64,000 bases of DNA, from NCBI GenBank assembly GCA_026392255.1, contig JAPLCJ010000017.1, positions 124,001-188,000 on the forward strand, written 5' to 3'. Source of the stretch: Solirubrobacterales bacterium (lineage in GTDB: Bacteria > Actinomycetota > Thermoleophilia > Solirubrobacterales > Solirubrobacteraceae). Positions within the stretch are counted from its first letter, which is position 1. Each line of letters opens with the position of its first letter. Below are positions 7,855 to 16,887 of this stretch, one piece after another. Made by a program: the position numbers and the translations under genes. The notes beneath the pieces were generated by a model that was not told where the DNA came from, did not search any database, and saw only the letters and a list, made by a program, of their open reading frames with translations.

Positions 7855-8833
7855 AATCCGCACTGACCCAATCGGCGGAGCGAAGGTAGTAATTGCCGAC
7901 GATCGTGCTGACCGACCTGGCGCCTTTTACGTTGAGGCCAACCGCCCGCCGATAGACCCCGCGACAGACCCTTTCGCGGAGGGCAACGAAGACATGACTC
8001 CTCCTGAGCTCTGGGCCGACCGGACTGATGGAAAACCAGATTCACCCGGCTGGAAAGTCAGGGCGGTTCCCAACCTCTACCCGGCGCTCACAGCGGAGGC
8101 CTCCCTGCCCGACGGACTGGCTGACTCTGACCTCTTCCCGGTGCGTTCTGCCGAAGGCGCCCACGAGGTCATCATCAACTCGCCTCGCCCAGTGCAGTCA
8201 CTTGCTGACCTTAACCCCGACGAGCTTCGCTCAGCAGTACTCGGGTGGCAGGCTCGGCTAGTTGAGCACGCTGAGGCCCCCTGCAGACACCTTTTCGTCA
8301 ACGAGGGGCGTGAAGCGGGCGCGTCCCTTCCCCACACGCACGCTCAACTGATCGCCCTGCCATTCGTTCCAGCCGCAATCGCGCGCGAGCGAGAGGCGTT
8401 CACAGCGCATGCAGCCCGGACCGCTGGGTCCAATCTGCTCGTGGACATTGTTGCTGACGAGGTGCGCCGCAGAGACCGCGTTGTTGCGATCGACGATGCC
8501 TCAGTCCTACTCGCCCCCTGGGCTTCAACAGCCGCCTACCAGCTGATGATTGTCCCGCGCGATGGAAGCCCTCTCTTTGAGACAGCCGCGGCACCCTGCG
8601 ACGCGATGCTTGGCCGCGCGCTGAAACTTTTGCAGACCAAGTTCGATGTGATCCCTCCGCTCAACATCTGGGTCCGAACCGCGCCCTCAGGGGCCGACCA
8701 CTGGACTTGGCGAATTGACATTCTCCCCCGGCTCGCCCAACCCGCCGGCATCGAACTTGGAACTGGGGTGGGTGTCAACCCGGTCGCCCCTGAGCGCGCA
8801 GCCGAAGAACTACGCGAGCTCGATACGGCATGA
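7847..8833 (+). CDS. galT: galactose-1-phosphate uridylyltransferase (HIT superfamily)
   Basis: Exchanges UMP between UDP-glucose and galactose-1-phosphate (Leloir pathway) by way of a uridylyl-histidine. The start is a TTG at 7847 with GGAG at 7836-7839; the frame is open for 270 bases upstream but that part runs through the GNAT gene in another frame and looks spurious. 328 residues, normal for the family. Signatures: WKVRAVPNLYPAL, HEVIINSPRP, FVNEGREAGASLPHTHAQL with the active-site H-x-H-x-Q, and a second half ending WTWRIDILPR. No other galactose gene is present, so a different sugar-1-phosphate or an ADP-type relative is possible. Overlaps dtd by ATGA. Confidence 0.85.
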   Translation: MPEIRTDPIGGAKVVIADDRADRPGAFYVEANRPPIDPATDPFAEGNEDMTPPELWADRTDGKPDSPGWKVRAVPNLYPALTAEASLPDGLADSDLFPVRSAEGAHEVIINSPRPVQSLADLNPDELRSAVLGWQARLVEHAEAPCRHLFVNEGREAGASLPHTHAQLIALPFVPAAIAREREAFTAHAARTAGSNLLVDIVADEVRRRDRVVAIDDASVLLAPWASTAAYQLMIVPRDGSPLFETAAAPCDAMLGRALKLLQTKFDVIPPLNIWVRTAPSGADHWTWRIDILPRLAQPAGIELGTGVGVNPVAPERAAEELRELDTA

Positions 8834-9264
8834 AGGCGATTGTCCAACGGGTTAGCCGGGCCTCCGTGACGGTTGACGGGACGGTGGTATCTGAGATCGG
8901 GCCTGGCCTACTTGTACTTGCTGGAATCACCCACGGTGACGGTCCCGTACAGGTTGAGAAGCTTGCCCGCCGCATCCTCGCGCTGCGGGTCTTCCCAGGT
9001 GAGGGTGGAGACATGGACTCAAGCCTTGGGCCCGACATGGAAGTCCTCTGTGTCAGTCAGTTCACCCTCTACGGCAACACGAGCAAAGGCAACCGGCCAA
9101 GTTGGGGCGATGCCGCACCCGGGGATGTCGCCCAGCCCCTTTGGGAAGACCTCTGTGATGCACTCGGCGCCAAGCGCGGAGTGTTCGGCGCGATGATGGA
9201 AGTCGAGCTCGTCAATGACGGCCCAGTCACATTGACGCTCGAGGAAGTTCCAGAAGCCAACTAG
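8830..9264 (+). CDS. dtd: D-aminoacyl-tRNA deacylase
   Basis: Hydrolyses D-aminoacyl-tRNAs (and Gly-tRNA(Ala)) as translation proofreading. 144 residues, the usual length. It opens [17 protein letters not shown], has the SQFTLYG motif near residue 78 and the NDGPVT version of the cross-subunit Gly-cisPro motif near the end. ATGA overlap with galT. Its TAG (9262-9264) lies in a CTAG palindrome that also supplies the stop of the convergent oppF gene. Confidence 0.95.
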   Translation: MKAIVQRVSRASVTVDGTVVSEIGPGLLVLAGITHGDGPVQVEKLARRILALRVFPGEGGDMDSSLGPDMEVLCVSQFTLYGNTSKGNRPSWGDAAPGDVAQPLWEDLCDALGAKRGVFGAMMEVELVNDGPVTLTLEEVPEAN

Positions 9265-10241
9265 CCGCTGAGCGGATGGTGGCAGGCAGCCACCGAACCA
9301 TCGCGCTGCAGAAGCAGCGGTTCCTCCGCGGAACAAATCGCGTCTGCGTAAGCGCAGCGAGTGTGGAAACGACAAGCCGCCGGTGGATTGGCCGGCGACG
9401 GAACATCCCCGCCCAAGAGCGCGCGTGCCCTGCCTGCGCGGCCAGGTTCAGGCGAAGGCACAGCTGCGAGGAGAGCCTCCGTATAAGGGTGGCGTGGGTG
9501 CGCGTAAAGATCCTCATTAGGTGCAATCTCAGCGATCTTGCCCAAGTACATGACCGCCACCCGATCGCACATGTGACGCACTACAGAGAGGTCATGCGCG
9601 ATGAAGATAATCGTCAACCCCATGTCCTTCTGAAGGTCCTTGAGGAGGTTCAGGATCTGGGCCTGGATGGACACGTCAAGTGCTGAGACAGGCTCATCGG
9701 CAATCAGAAGCCGCGGCTCAAGCGCGATTGCCCGGGCCACGCCAATCCGCTGCCTCTGGCCACCTGAAAACTCATGCGGGAAGCGGTTGTAGTGCTCTGG
9801 GTTGAGGCCAACCCGGTCCATCAGCTCCTGCACCCGCTTGCGGCGCGCGTCACCCTCGCTCAACAGCCCGTGAATCCTCAACGGTTCCTCAATGATTGAC
9901 CCAACACGCTTACGCGGGTTGAGCGACGAATACGGGTCCTGGAAGACCATCTGAATCTGCCGGCGCGCATCCTTCAACGCCCGGCCCTTGAGACCCGCAA
10001 GGTCCTCCCCGTCGAACTCAATCTTCCCTGAGGTGGGATCAATCAAGCGGGCAAGCATGCGGGCAGTCGTGCTCTTCCCACAGCCCGTCTCCCCGACAAG
10101 GCCAAGTGTCTCCCCTTGCGCCACATCAAACGACACACCATCCACCGCTCGCACGGCTCCGACCTGGCGCTGGAGGACTACTCCGCGCGTGATCGGGAAG
10201 TGCTTCACGAGATCGGTAACTCTGAGGAGTGGCTCGCTCAC
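9261..10241 (-). CDS. oppF: oligopeptide ABC transporter ATP-binding protein, F subunit
   Basis: Cytoplasmic ATPase of a peptide importer (also called AppF/DppF). 326 residues from a GTG at 10241 that overlaps the oppD stop as GTGA; the long upstream extension of the frame is antisense noise. Walker [14 protein letters not shown]-loop [12 protein letters not shown], signature [15 protein letters not shown], Walker [14 protein letters not shown]-loop AHD, then the oligopeptide-family C-terminal domain with the Cys-rich [18 protein letters not shown] segment. Last gene of the opp operon. Confidence 0.94.
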   Translation of the reverse strand: MSEPLLRVTDLVKHFPITRGVVLQRQVGAVRAVDGVSFDVAQGETLGLVGETGCGKSTTARMLARLIDPTSGKIEFDGEDLAGLKGRALKDARRQIQMVFQDPYSSLNPRKRVGSIIEEPLRIHGLLSEGDARRKRVQELMDRVGLNPEHYNRFPHEFSGGQRQRIGVARAIALEPRLLIADEPVSALDVSIQAQILNLLKDLQKDMGLTIIFIAHDLSVVRHMCDRVAVMYLGKIAEIAPNEDLYAHPRHPYTEALLAAVPSPEPGRAGRARALLGGDVPSPANPPAACRFHTRCAYADAICSAEEPLLLQRDGSVAACHHPLSG

Positions 10242-11287
10242 TTCGGACCCCTGACGACCTTGCGGGCGTCTGCCTCTGTGCCACCTGCAGCAAGTGCCGG
10301 CCACGCTGCCATCCGGCGCTCGTGAGGAATCAGACACGCCGACTGACGGCCCTGTGCCGTGGCTGCCAAAACTGGATCTGTCACCCGGCACTCGTCCTCT
10401 GCGTAGGCGCAACGCTGGGCAAACGCACAACCCGTCGGGCGGGAAATCAAGCTTGGTGGCCGGCCAGGGATCGGAAGCAGGGCTGCGTTCCTTGGGCCAG
10501 TCAGCTTCGGGATTGACCGAAGCAGGCCCCAGGTGTACGGATGCATCGGATGGGAGAAGAGTTCGTTCACCGGAGCCTGTTCCACGATCCGCCCCGCGTA
10601 CATCACGGCCACCTGCTCGGCCGTCTCAGCAACAACTCCAAGATCGTGGGTGATGATCACCAACGCCATTTGAAGCTCTCGCCGTAGACGGTCAAGGAGC
10701 TCAAGTATCTGGGCCTGAACGGTCACATCAAGAGCTGTGGTCGGCTCATCGGCAATCAACAACCGAGGTTCATTGGAGAGCGCCATGGCGATCATCGCCC
10801 GCTGCCGCATCCCGCCGGAGAACTCGTGCGGGTAAGAGTCCAGACGTGCTGAGGGATCGGGGATTCCCACCAGTCCCAGCAGCTCCGCGGCCCGTGCCCG
10901 TGCAACCTTCTTCGGTGTTGGGGAGTGGACCTGGATTGCCTCGATGATCTGATCACCGACCCGGTAGAACGGGTGGAGCGAGGAGAGCGGATCCTGGAAG
11001 ATCATCGCGATCCCCTTCCCGCGGACCGCCCGAAGTGACTCGTCGTCCATTGAGACAAGATCCGATCCTTCAAACATTGCCCGACCGGTGACCGTTGTCC
11101 GTCGTGAACGAGTAAGGCCAAGCAGTGTCAGACCACCAACCGTCTTGCCCGACCCAGACTCACCAACAATGCCGAGCGACTGACCCGGCTCGATGGACCA
11201 AGACACGCCGTCCACAGCCTTCACGACACCGTCCTCTGTGTTGAAGCTGACGGAGAGGTTCTCCACCTGAAGAAGTGGCGCGCTCAT
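10238..11287 (-). CDS. oppD: oligopeptide ABC transporter ATP-binding protein, D subunit
   Basis: Second ATPase of the peptide importer, 349 residues. Walker [13 protein letters not shown]-loop [12 protein letters not shown], signature [15 protein letters not shown], Walker [14 protein letters not shown]-loop THD, and the C-terminal oligopeptide/dipeptide extension with the Cys cluster ([14 protein letters not shown]). The ATG at 11287 overlaps the oppB stop as ATGA, and its own stop overlaps oppF. It should pair with OppF under the OppB-OppC channel. Confidence 0.94.
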   Translation of the reverse strand: MSAPLLQVENLSVSFNTEDGVVKAVDGVSWSIEPGQSLGIVGESGSGKTVGGLTLLGLTRSRRTTVTGRAMFEGSDLVSMDDESLRAVRGKGIAMIFQDPLSSLHPFYRVGDQIIEAIQVHSPTPKKVARARAAELLGLVGIPDPSARLDSYPHEFSGGMRQRAMIAMALSNEPRLLIADEPTTALDVTVQAQILELLDRLRRELQMALVIITHDLGVVAETAEQVAVMYAGRIVEQAPVNELFSHPMHPYTWGLLRSIPKLTGPRNAALLPIPGRPPSLISRPTGCAFAQRCAYAEDECRVTDPVLAATAQGRQSACLIPHERRMAAWPALAAGGTEADARKVVRGPK

Positions 11288-12246
11288 TCGTAACGCACCC
11301 GCGGGTCAAGGTAGGCGTAGACCACGTCTACGACGAGGTTGGCACCGATCACAAAGAAGGCCGCCAGCAGAACTGTGCCCTGAATCAGAAAGAGGTCGGA
11401 GTGAAGGATTGCGTCATAGGCAAGACGGCCAATGCCCGGGATGTTGAAGACAATCTCCACAAGGACTGCGCCGCCCAGCAAGGCTCCAAGATCGAGGCCA
11501 AAGGCGGTGACAATCGGCGTGATGGCCGAACGAACCCCGTGGCGCATAACCACCGTTCGCTCCGGAAGGCCCTTGGCCCGAGCCGTCCGGATGTAGTCCT
11601 CACCCATCACCTCAATCAGCGTTCCCCGCAGGAGCCGCGAGTAGAACGCGGCGAACGCCACCGCAAGAACAACCCACGGAAGGATCATCGAGTTAAGCCA
11701 GGCGAGGGGATCCTCTGTAATTGGCTGATAACTGCCTGAACCGCCAAAGAGCGGGATTAGCCCGATGTCATCGGCAAAGAGGTAGAGAGCAACAAGGCCA
11801 AGCCAGTAGACCGGTGCGCTAATGCCAACGAGAGCAAGGCTCATCGTTGCGCGGTCAAGCTTGGAATGCCGACGGACCGCGCTGATGATCCCGATTGCAA
11901 CACCACTAAGGAGCCAGAGCACGGCCGCCCCAACGGCAACGGAGATCGTTGCTGGAAGTCGCGAGAAGACAAGCTTGGCTACTGGCTGATCGTTGACGTA
12001 TGAAATCCCGAAATCACCATGCAGCAGGATCCCCTTGAAGTAAAAGGAGAGCTGGTCCAGAAGCGATTTGTCGAGGTGGTACTTATGACGAATCTCCTCA
12101 ATCTGCTGCGGTGATGCGTGCCTCCCCGCTCGCAGAGCTGCCGGATCGGCTGAGGGAAGAACGTAAAAGATGATGAAGGTCACAACGCTCACGGCGAACA
12201 TCAGCACCACAGTCCAGAGCAGCCGTCGAGCGATATAGCGCGCCAT
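11284..12246 (-). CDS. oppB: oligopeptide ABC transporter permease, B subunit
   Basis: Inner-membrane permease of 320 residues with the typical N-terminal signature RYIARRLLWTVVLMFAVSVVTFIIFYVLP, five further hydrophobic segments, and the EAA loop region (RTARAKGLPERTVVMRHGVRSA) that contacts the ATPases. Separated from oppA by 97 bases holding a strong hairpin, so its level may differ from that of the binding protein. Confidence 0.94.
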   Translation of the reverse strand: MARYIARRLLWTVVLMFAVSVVTFIIFYVLPSADPAALRAGRHASPQQIEEIRHKYHLDKSLLDQLSFYFKGILLHGDFGISYVNDQPVAKLVFSRLPATISVAVGAAVLWLLSGVAIGIISAVRRHSKLDRATMSLALVGISAPVYWLGLVALYLFADDIGLIPLFGGSGSYQPITEDPLAWLNSMILPWVVLAVAFAAFYSRLLRGTLIEVMGEDYIRTARAKGLPERTVVMRHGVRSAITPIVTAFGLDLGALLGGAVLVEIVFNIPGIGRLAYDAILHSDLFLIQGTVLLAAFFVIGANLVVDVVYAYLDPRVRYE

Positions 12247-12296
12247 CAGTCAGCCGCACCAATCCACTCGGATGGCGACCTGGCTGAACGGCAGAC

Positions 12297-12324
12297 AGTC
12301 CGCCCGGGCGCACCCGGACGGACT
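12297..12324 (-). promoter_or_regulatory. intercistronic stem-loop between oppA and oppB
   Basis: On the minus strand AGTCCG-T-CCGGG pairs with CCCGG-G-CGGACT around a TGCG loop: 12 pairs including one U.G wobble. On the plus strand that pair would be a C/A mismatch, so the structure favours the opp transcript. No U-run follows, so it is more likely a 3'-end stabiliser for oppA mRNA than a full terminator. Confidence 0.6.
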
Positions 12325-12343
12325 GCAGCCTTCAACAGCGGGG

Positions 12344-14107
12344 CTACTTGATTGAGATAAACGAGATGTCCCATGAGGAGTTGAACTTGTTGACGACACC
12401 CTTGACATTGCTGGAGGCAATGTTCTCGGTGTTGTCCCAAACCCATGGAATCGCCGGCGCTTGAGCCGTAATCGCTTGGTCAATCTGCGCCCATGACTCA
12501 GCCGCTGCGCTGGGGTCGGTGATCAGCGCGGCAGCAGCCATTGACTTATTGATCGACGGAATATTAAGGAGTGGCCAGTTGCTGTTGTTCTCCTGAACAA
12601 TGTTGTTCCCGTTGAACGTTGGGTCCAGAATGGTCTGCGCATCATTGAAGTCCTTCAGCCAGCCCACATTGGGACAGATGGCTACGGCCTTCTTAGGGAC
12701 GTTGCAGAACTGGGTGTACATGGCGTCCTGAGTCACAAGAACCAGCTTCGTCTTGATTCCCAGCTTGGCGAGCTGCGCCTGCGTGATCTCAGCGATCTTC
12801 TGTGCAGTTCCGCCTGACGTTCCTACGATCTGGAGCGTCTCATTACCGGTGTACTTACCTGAGGGGTAGCCAGCCTTCTTCATGTACGAAGCGGCCAAGG
12901 CCGGATCACCACCCGGTGTCGCCATGAAGTCAGCGCCCGTTCCCTTATATCCACCAGCCTGCTCAAACCCTGGAACGCCTGGCACCAGGAAGTGGTTGGC
13001 AACCTTGCCGACCACCGCACCACCACGTGCCTTGAGCATTGCAACACGGTCAGAGACCGCAATGATCGCCTTGCGGACATTGATGTTGTCCAGAGGCTTC
13101 ACAGTTGTGTTCAGCGAGATGTAACGAATGCCACCTGAAGGCGCTCCGATCAGCTGAGTTGACTTTGTGGTGTAGAGCTTCTGCAGGACTGCGGGCGGAG
13201 GCCCGAAATCACCATTGATTGACGACTGACCGGAAACGATCTGGTTGGAGGCGACAGTTACATCAGAGTTGCCTTCCTTGATCTTGACCTCATCGAGATA
13301 GGCCTTGCGGTAATCAGTCGCGGCGACCCAATTGGGGTTGCGAACCAAATCAATCCCACGAGTTGCCTCGTAGCCAATTGCATTGCCCTGCGCATCGTTC
13401 TTGACCATGTACGGGCCGGTCGCAACCTGATGCTGACCATAGGTCGACGGATTGACTGCATCAAACTTCTTCGCATACTCGGCTGGGACCGGAGCAGAGA
13501 CCGGCAGTGCGAGAGCGCCGATGAGCGAATTTGTCGTCGCCTTCGTCAGCTTGAAGATGATCGTCTTTGGGTCTGGGGTCTCAATGCCACGGATTCCTGT
13601 CGCAGTGCCATCGGTGAACTCCTTGACACCATCGAGATTGCCCATGTATGCGCCGACGTAGCCATTTGCAACATTTGGCTTAAAGGCACGCTCAATCGCG
13701 TACTTAACATCAGCCGCCGTGGCGATCCGATTGACCGGCGGGCTGAACTTGACGTCGTCACGAAGCTTCACCGTGACCGTCTTGCCCCCATTGGTAATCG
13801 TCGGCTGACCAATCGCCAAGTCGGGAGTTGGAGTCTTGGTCGTGTCAGGTGCCCAGGAGTAAAGCGAGCGCTGGGTTGCGTAATGAACCATGTATGAGAA
13901 CTGGTAATACGCAGCACCCGCGTCGATGTAGTCCACATCACCACTGGCAAGCATCGTCAGCGTTCCACCCTGCTTGCCGCTGAGATCCTGGGTCGCCGCA
14001 ACCATGTTCTGACCCGCGGTTCCCGCGCTACCGCCGCCGCATGCGGTCGCCGTGACCGCAAGAGCCGTCAGCAGCCCGGCAGTTATCACACCTTTCAAGC
14101 GTCTCAT
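12344..14107 (-). CDS. oppA: oligopeptide ABC transporter substrate-binding lipoprotein
   Basis: Extracellular solute-binding protein family 5, 587 residues. The signal peptide MRRLKGVITAGLLTALAVTATAC ends in a lipobox, followed by a Gly/Ser linker. The family 5 core includes VKLRDDVKFSPPVNRIATAADVKYAIERAF and GPYMVKN. A strong GAGAGGAAG Shine-Dalgarno precedes the ATG. It is the second gene of the operon; binding-protein genes are usually the most highly expressed, which fits the hairpin placed just after it. Peptides are the likely ligand; the exact specificity cannot be read. Confidence 0.93.
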   Translation of the reverse strand: MRRLKGVITAGLLTALAVTATACGGGSAGTAGQNMVAATQDLSGKQGGTLTMLASGDVDYIDAGAAYYQFSYMVHYATQRSLYSWAPDTTKTPTPDLAIGQPTITNGGKTVTVKLRDDVKFSPPVNRIATAADVKYAIERAFKPNVANGYVGAYMGNLDGVKEFTDGTATGIRGIETPDPKTIIFKLTKATTNSLIGALALPVSAPVPAEYAKKFDAVNPSTYGQHQVATGPYMVKNDAQGNAIGYEATRGIDLVRNPNWVAATDYRKAYLDEVKIKEGNSDVTVASNQIVSGQSSINGDFGPPPAVLQKLYTTKSTQLIGAPSGGIRYISLNTTVKPLDNINVRKAIIAVSDRVAMLKARGGAVVGKVANHFLVPGVPGFEQAGGYKGTGADFMATPGGDPALAASYMKKAGYPSGKYTGNETLQIVGTSGGTAQKIAEITQAQLAKLGIKTKLVLVTQDAMYTQFCNVPKKAVAICPNVGWLKDFNDAQTILDPTFNGNNIVQENNSNWPLLNIPSINKSMAAAALITDPSAAAESWAQIDQAITAQAPAIPWVWDNTENIASSNVKGVVNKFNSSWDISFISIK

Positions 14108-14156
14108 CTGAACTTCCTCTCGTTCTGGGTTATTGATTCTTGGAACGGCCGCAACA

Positions 14157-15128
14157 TCAGTCAGCGGCCCTTGGGTTCATGGCGTCGGTAAGTCCGTCGC
14201 CTACAAGGTTGAAGGCCAAAGCAGTGAACAGAATTGCCAAGCCTGGGAAGAGCATGTACCACCAAGCAGTGTTGAAGATTGAGGTCGCGTCGGAGATCAT
14301 CGCGCCCCAGCTCGCTGTCGGTGCCGGCACACCAGCGCCGAGGAACGACAGGGCTGCCTCAAGCAAGATGTTGGTTGGAATCATCAGCGATGCGTAGACG
14401 ATTATCGGAACCACCAAGTTAGGCAGAATCTCGCGAAACAGAATGCGGGAGTTGGACGCGCCAATCGACCTAGCTGCGTCAACAAACTCCTTCTCCTTGA
14501 GCGACAGAACCTGACCTCGGATCAGCCTTGCTGGGTAAGTCCAGCTGACAATTGCAATCACAACCACCACAGTAGAAATACCCGGCTGGATCAATCCACC
14601 AGCACAGCCATTTCCAAGCGAGCAACCAGAAGCAAGCCCTAGGGCCAACAGGAACACTGGAAACGCCAACATCACGTCGACCGAACGGGAAATCAGCGTG
14701 TCAATCCACCCGCCAAAGAACCCGGCGAGCATTCCGAGAACGACACCGATCCCTGTCGCAATCAGCGTCGCGAGAATTGCAATCTCAAGTGACGTTCGAG
14801 CCCCGTAAACCGTCCGGCTCAGGACATCCCTCCCGAGCCCGTCCACTCCAAAGGGGTGAGCAAGACTCGGGCCCGTAGGCAAGCCAAAATCGTTCAGAAG
14901 AGAACTGTCAATCGCGTTAGGTGGCGCGGTGCCGGCTAGCGCCACAAACAGTGGCGCAAAGATCGCCACCAGAGAGAGGAACACAATGAAACCGAGTGAG
15001 GCGATCGCAACGCGATCCTGCCTGAAGCGCCGCCAGAAAAGTTGGGATGGGGTCCGGGCCGCAACAACCTCAGGATGCCCGATCAGGTCGGCATCGAATA
15101 CCTCCTCAAGCAGAGTCCCAGTACTCAC
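14157..15128 (-). CDS. oppC: oligopeptide ABC transporter permease, C subunit
   Basis: Inner-membrane permease, 323 residues. The N-terminal cytoplasmic tail (TPSQLFWRRFRQDRVAIASLGFIVFL) is typical of OppC/DppC; six hydrophobic segments follow and the EAA-type loop reads DAARSIGASNSRILFREILPNL. It is the first gene of the operon (C-A-B-D-F), a less common order than A-B-C-D-F. The promoter should lie in 15129-15195, shared divergently with tRNA-Arg; I see no convincing -10/-35 pair there for oppC. Confidence 0.93.
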   Translation of the reverse strand: MSTGTLLEEVFDADLIGHPEVVAARTPSQLFWRRFRQDRVAIASLGFIVFLSLVAIFAPLFVALAGTAPPNAIDSSLLNDFGLPTGPSLAHPFGVDGLGRDVLSRTVYGARTSLEIAILATLIATGIGVVLGMLAGFFGGWIDTLISRSVDVMLAFPVFLLALGLASGCSLGNGCAGGLIQPGISTVVVVIAIVSWTYPARLIRGQVLSLKEKEFVDAARSIGASNSRILFREILPNLVVPIIVYASLMIPTNILLEAALSFLGAGVPAPTASWGAMISDATSIFNTAWWYMLFPGLAILFTALAFNLVGDGLTDAMNPRAAD

Positions 15129-15179
15129 CGAAGCGCAGCCTATTCCCTCTCGCGGAACCCTTTATCGCGTCTTGCGCAA

Positions 15180-15185
15180 TACCCT
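15180..15185 (+). promoter_or_regulatory. -10 element for tRNA-Arg
   Basis: TACCCT ends 10 bases before the tRNA, which would give a very short 5' leader for RNase P. The same hexamer occurs before dnaB. No clear -35. Confidence 0.4.
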
Positions 15186-15195
15186 CCAGAGTCAA

Positions 15196-15269
<74 letters not shown>

Positions 15270-15303
15270 CTGCAGGCAAGTCTCAGAACTAGGCTTGAGC
15301 TAC

Positions 15304-15876
15304 CTAGCGGTCGTCGCGGTCCGGGTGGACTTCGTCGATCGTGGTCAGCGCTGTGAAGGGGGCGCCAGCGGCTGCCTCAAGAGCGGCGGCGCCACCGGCG
15401 AGGCGATCGCAGATTCCAACAACGCCTACTACCTTGTAACCAGCAGCCTGCATCACCTCAATCGCGCGAACAGTTGAGCCGCCTGTGGTCACAACGTCCT
15501 CGACCATCAAACACTTCTCTCCTGGAACAAGATCAGGTCCCTCGATCTGCTTGCCTGCGCCATGGTCCTTTGGCTCCTTGCGAACAAAGAACGCCTTCAC
15601 ATCAGCTCCACCAGCAAGCGCAGAGCAGGCGATTGGGTCAGCGCCCATTGTCATGCCACCAACGGCCGTGGCCCCGCGGAGCTCTGCCTCGGCAGCAACG
15701 AGCTGGCCCATGGCCAGGAAGCCACGCGGTTGCATGATGGCCTTCTTGGCGTCGATCAGATAAGTCGACTGGCGGCCACTGGCGAGGACAAAGTCGCCAC
15801 GCAACAATGCGTGCGCCTGCAGCTCCTCGAGCAGCACCTGACGGGCTGCGGTGAGATCTTCAGGTGACGCGCTCAC
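15304..15876 (-). CDS. pyrE: orotate phosphoribosyltransferase
   Basis: Converts orotate and PRPP to orotidine-5'-phosphate in pyrimidine synthesis. 190 residues from a GTG at 15876 that overlaps the upstream stop as GTGA, the same coupling used elsewhere in this window; another in-frame GTG lies at 15894. Signatures: LASGRQSTYLIDAKKA, FFVRKEPKDHGAGKQIEG (the mobile loop) and the PRPP-binding motif LMVEDVVTTGGST. No other pyr gene is nearby. It is last in a CPBP-Ldt-pyrE string and converges on tRNA-Arg. Confidence 0.93.
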   Translation of the reverse strand: MSASPEDLTAARQVLLEELQAHALLRGDFVLASGRQSTYLIDAKKAIMQPRGFLAMGQLVAAEAELRGATAVGGMTMGADPIACSALAGGADVKAFFVRKEPKDHGAGKQIEGPDLVPGEKCLMVEDVVTTGGSTVRAIEVMQAAGYKVVGVVGICDRLAGGAAALEAAAGAPFTALTTIDEVHPDRDDR

Positions 15877-16877
15877 CAGTACACCGCGATCCACTCGCCA
15901 ATGTGAATGTGGTTGTAGATGTGTTCGGCTGACGGCACCCAGACGCGCAGGCAGCCGTGGCTTGCGTTGTATGTGGGGAGCTCCTCGTAACCATGCACGG
16001 CATAGCCGTTATGGAAGTACGAGCTGTCAACCATCCCCTTCTTATTTGTCCCGAAGTCCTTCATGTAGAACTGGTACTTACCAAGCACTGTTGGCGTTGA
16101 GGGCTTGCCTGAACTGATTGGGTGGACCTCAACAGGTTTGCGGCCGTGGAAGAAGATCAGCACCTGCTGTGAAAGGTTTGCCTCCAGGTGCGTCCCAAGG
16201 TGTGGGTAGCGCGCCCGAGCGGCGCCGCGGCCTTGCTGGAGCAAGTGGTAGATCCGAGCTGAAGGAGTTTCGATCCGCGACATGCGGTTGACCTTGCGGT
16301 AGGTGAGGACAGCTTTGCCTGTAGCTGGGCCATAGGAGTTGCCGAACGGGGCGTAGTAACCAAGCTTGCGGAGCATCGCTAGAAGAACGCCGACGCCAGT
16401 CCCATTAGATCCGAATCCGGTGGCCCTCTTGTACACCGTCAGGCCGGCGAGCCGCCCTGTGAACACATCTGGGTAGTTCGCCGTGGTGGGGTGGTCAATC
16501 TTGAAGACGGTACGACCGCTGGCCCAAATCTTCGAGCTGTAGGTGAAGGAGCCCTCGGAACACACTCTGTTGACACGCGTGAGGCTGACCCATGCTGAGC
16601 GGATCTGGCGGCTCCCGGTGTAGACCCGCACATGGACACGCTCTCCACTCACATCAGAGATACCGCTAACCGTTCCCCTTAGGCGCACTCGCTCGCCGCT
16701 GGCGCTAAAACTCCGGCCGTGGTAACTGAATACCCCGCCCAGGCTGAGTCGGACAACCAGGGCCGAAGATGGAGCGCCTTGGGCCCGGCGGCAGGCGGCA
16801 GAGGCAACGCTTGGAACTACCAACGCTCCGAAGGAGAATGAGCAGGTCAGCAGGGCAATGGCGCGTCGGGTATTCAC
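15873..16877 (-). CDS. L,D-transpeptidase (YkuD domain), secreted
   Basis: Cross-links peptidoglycan through 3-3 bonds outside the membrane. 334 residues from the GTG at 16877, which gives a clean signal peptide (NTRRAIALLTCSFSFGALVVPSVASA); a TTG at 16916 is also possible. The middle has a peptidoglycan-binding-like segment (GVGVLLAMLRKLGYYAPFGNSYGPATGKAVLTYRKV shortened here to its key parts GVLLAMLRKLGYY and GPATGKAV). The C-terminal YkuD domain carries SYFHNGYAVHGY and the catalytic SHGCLRV with nucleophile Cys. It lies between a CPBP protease gene and pyrE and close to the PBP gene at 17796, a small cell-wall neighbourhood. Confidence 0.92.
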   Translation of the reverse strand: MNTRRAIALLTCSFSFGALVVPSVASAACRRAQGAPSSALVVRLSLGGVFSYHGRSFSASGERVRLRGTVSGISDVSGERVHVRVYTGSRQIRSAWVSLTRVNRVCSEGSFTYSSKIWASGRTVFKIDHPTTANYPDVFTGRLAGLTVYKRATGFGSNGTGVGVLLAMLRKLGYYAPFGNSYGPATGKAVLTYRKVNRMSRIETPSARIYHLLQQGRGAARARYPHLGTHLEANLSQQVLIFFHGRKPVEVHPISSGKPSTPTVLGKYQFYMKDFGTNKKGMVDSSYFHNGYAVHGYEELPTYNASHGCLRVWVPSAEHIYNHIHIGEWIAVYW

Positions 16878-16887
16878 AGTCGACACT

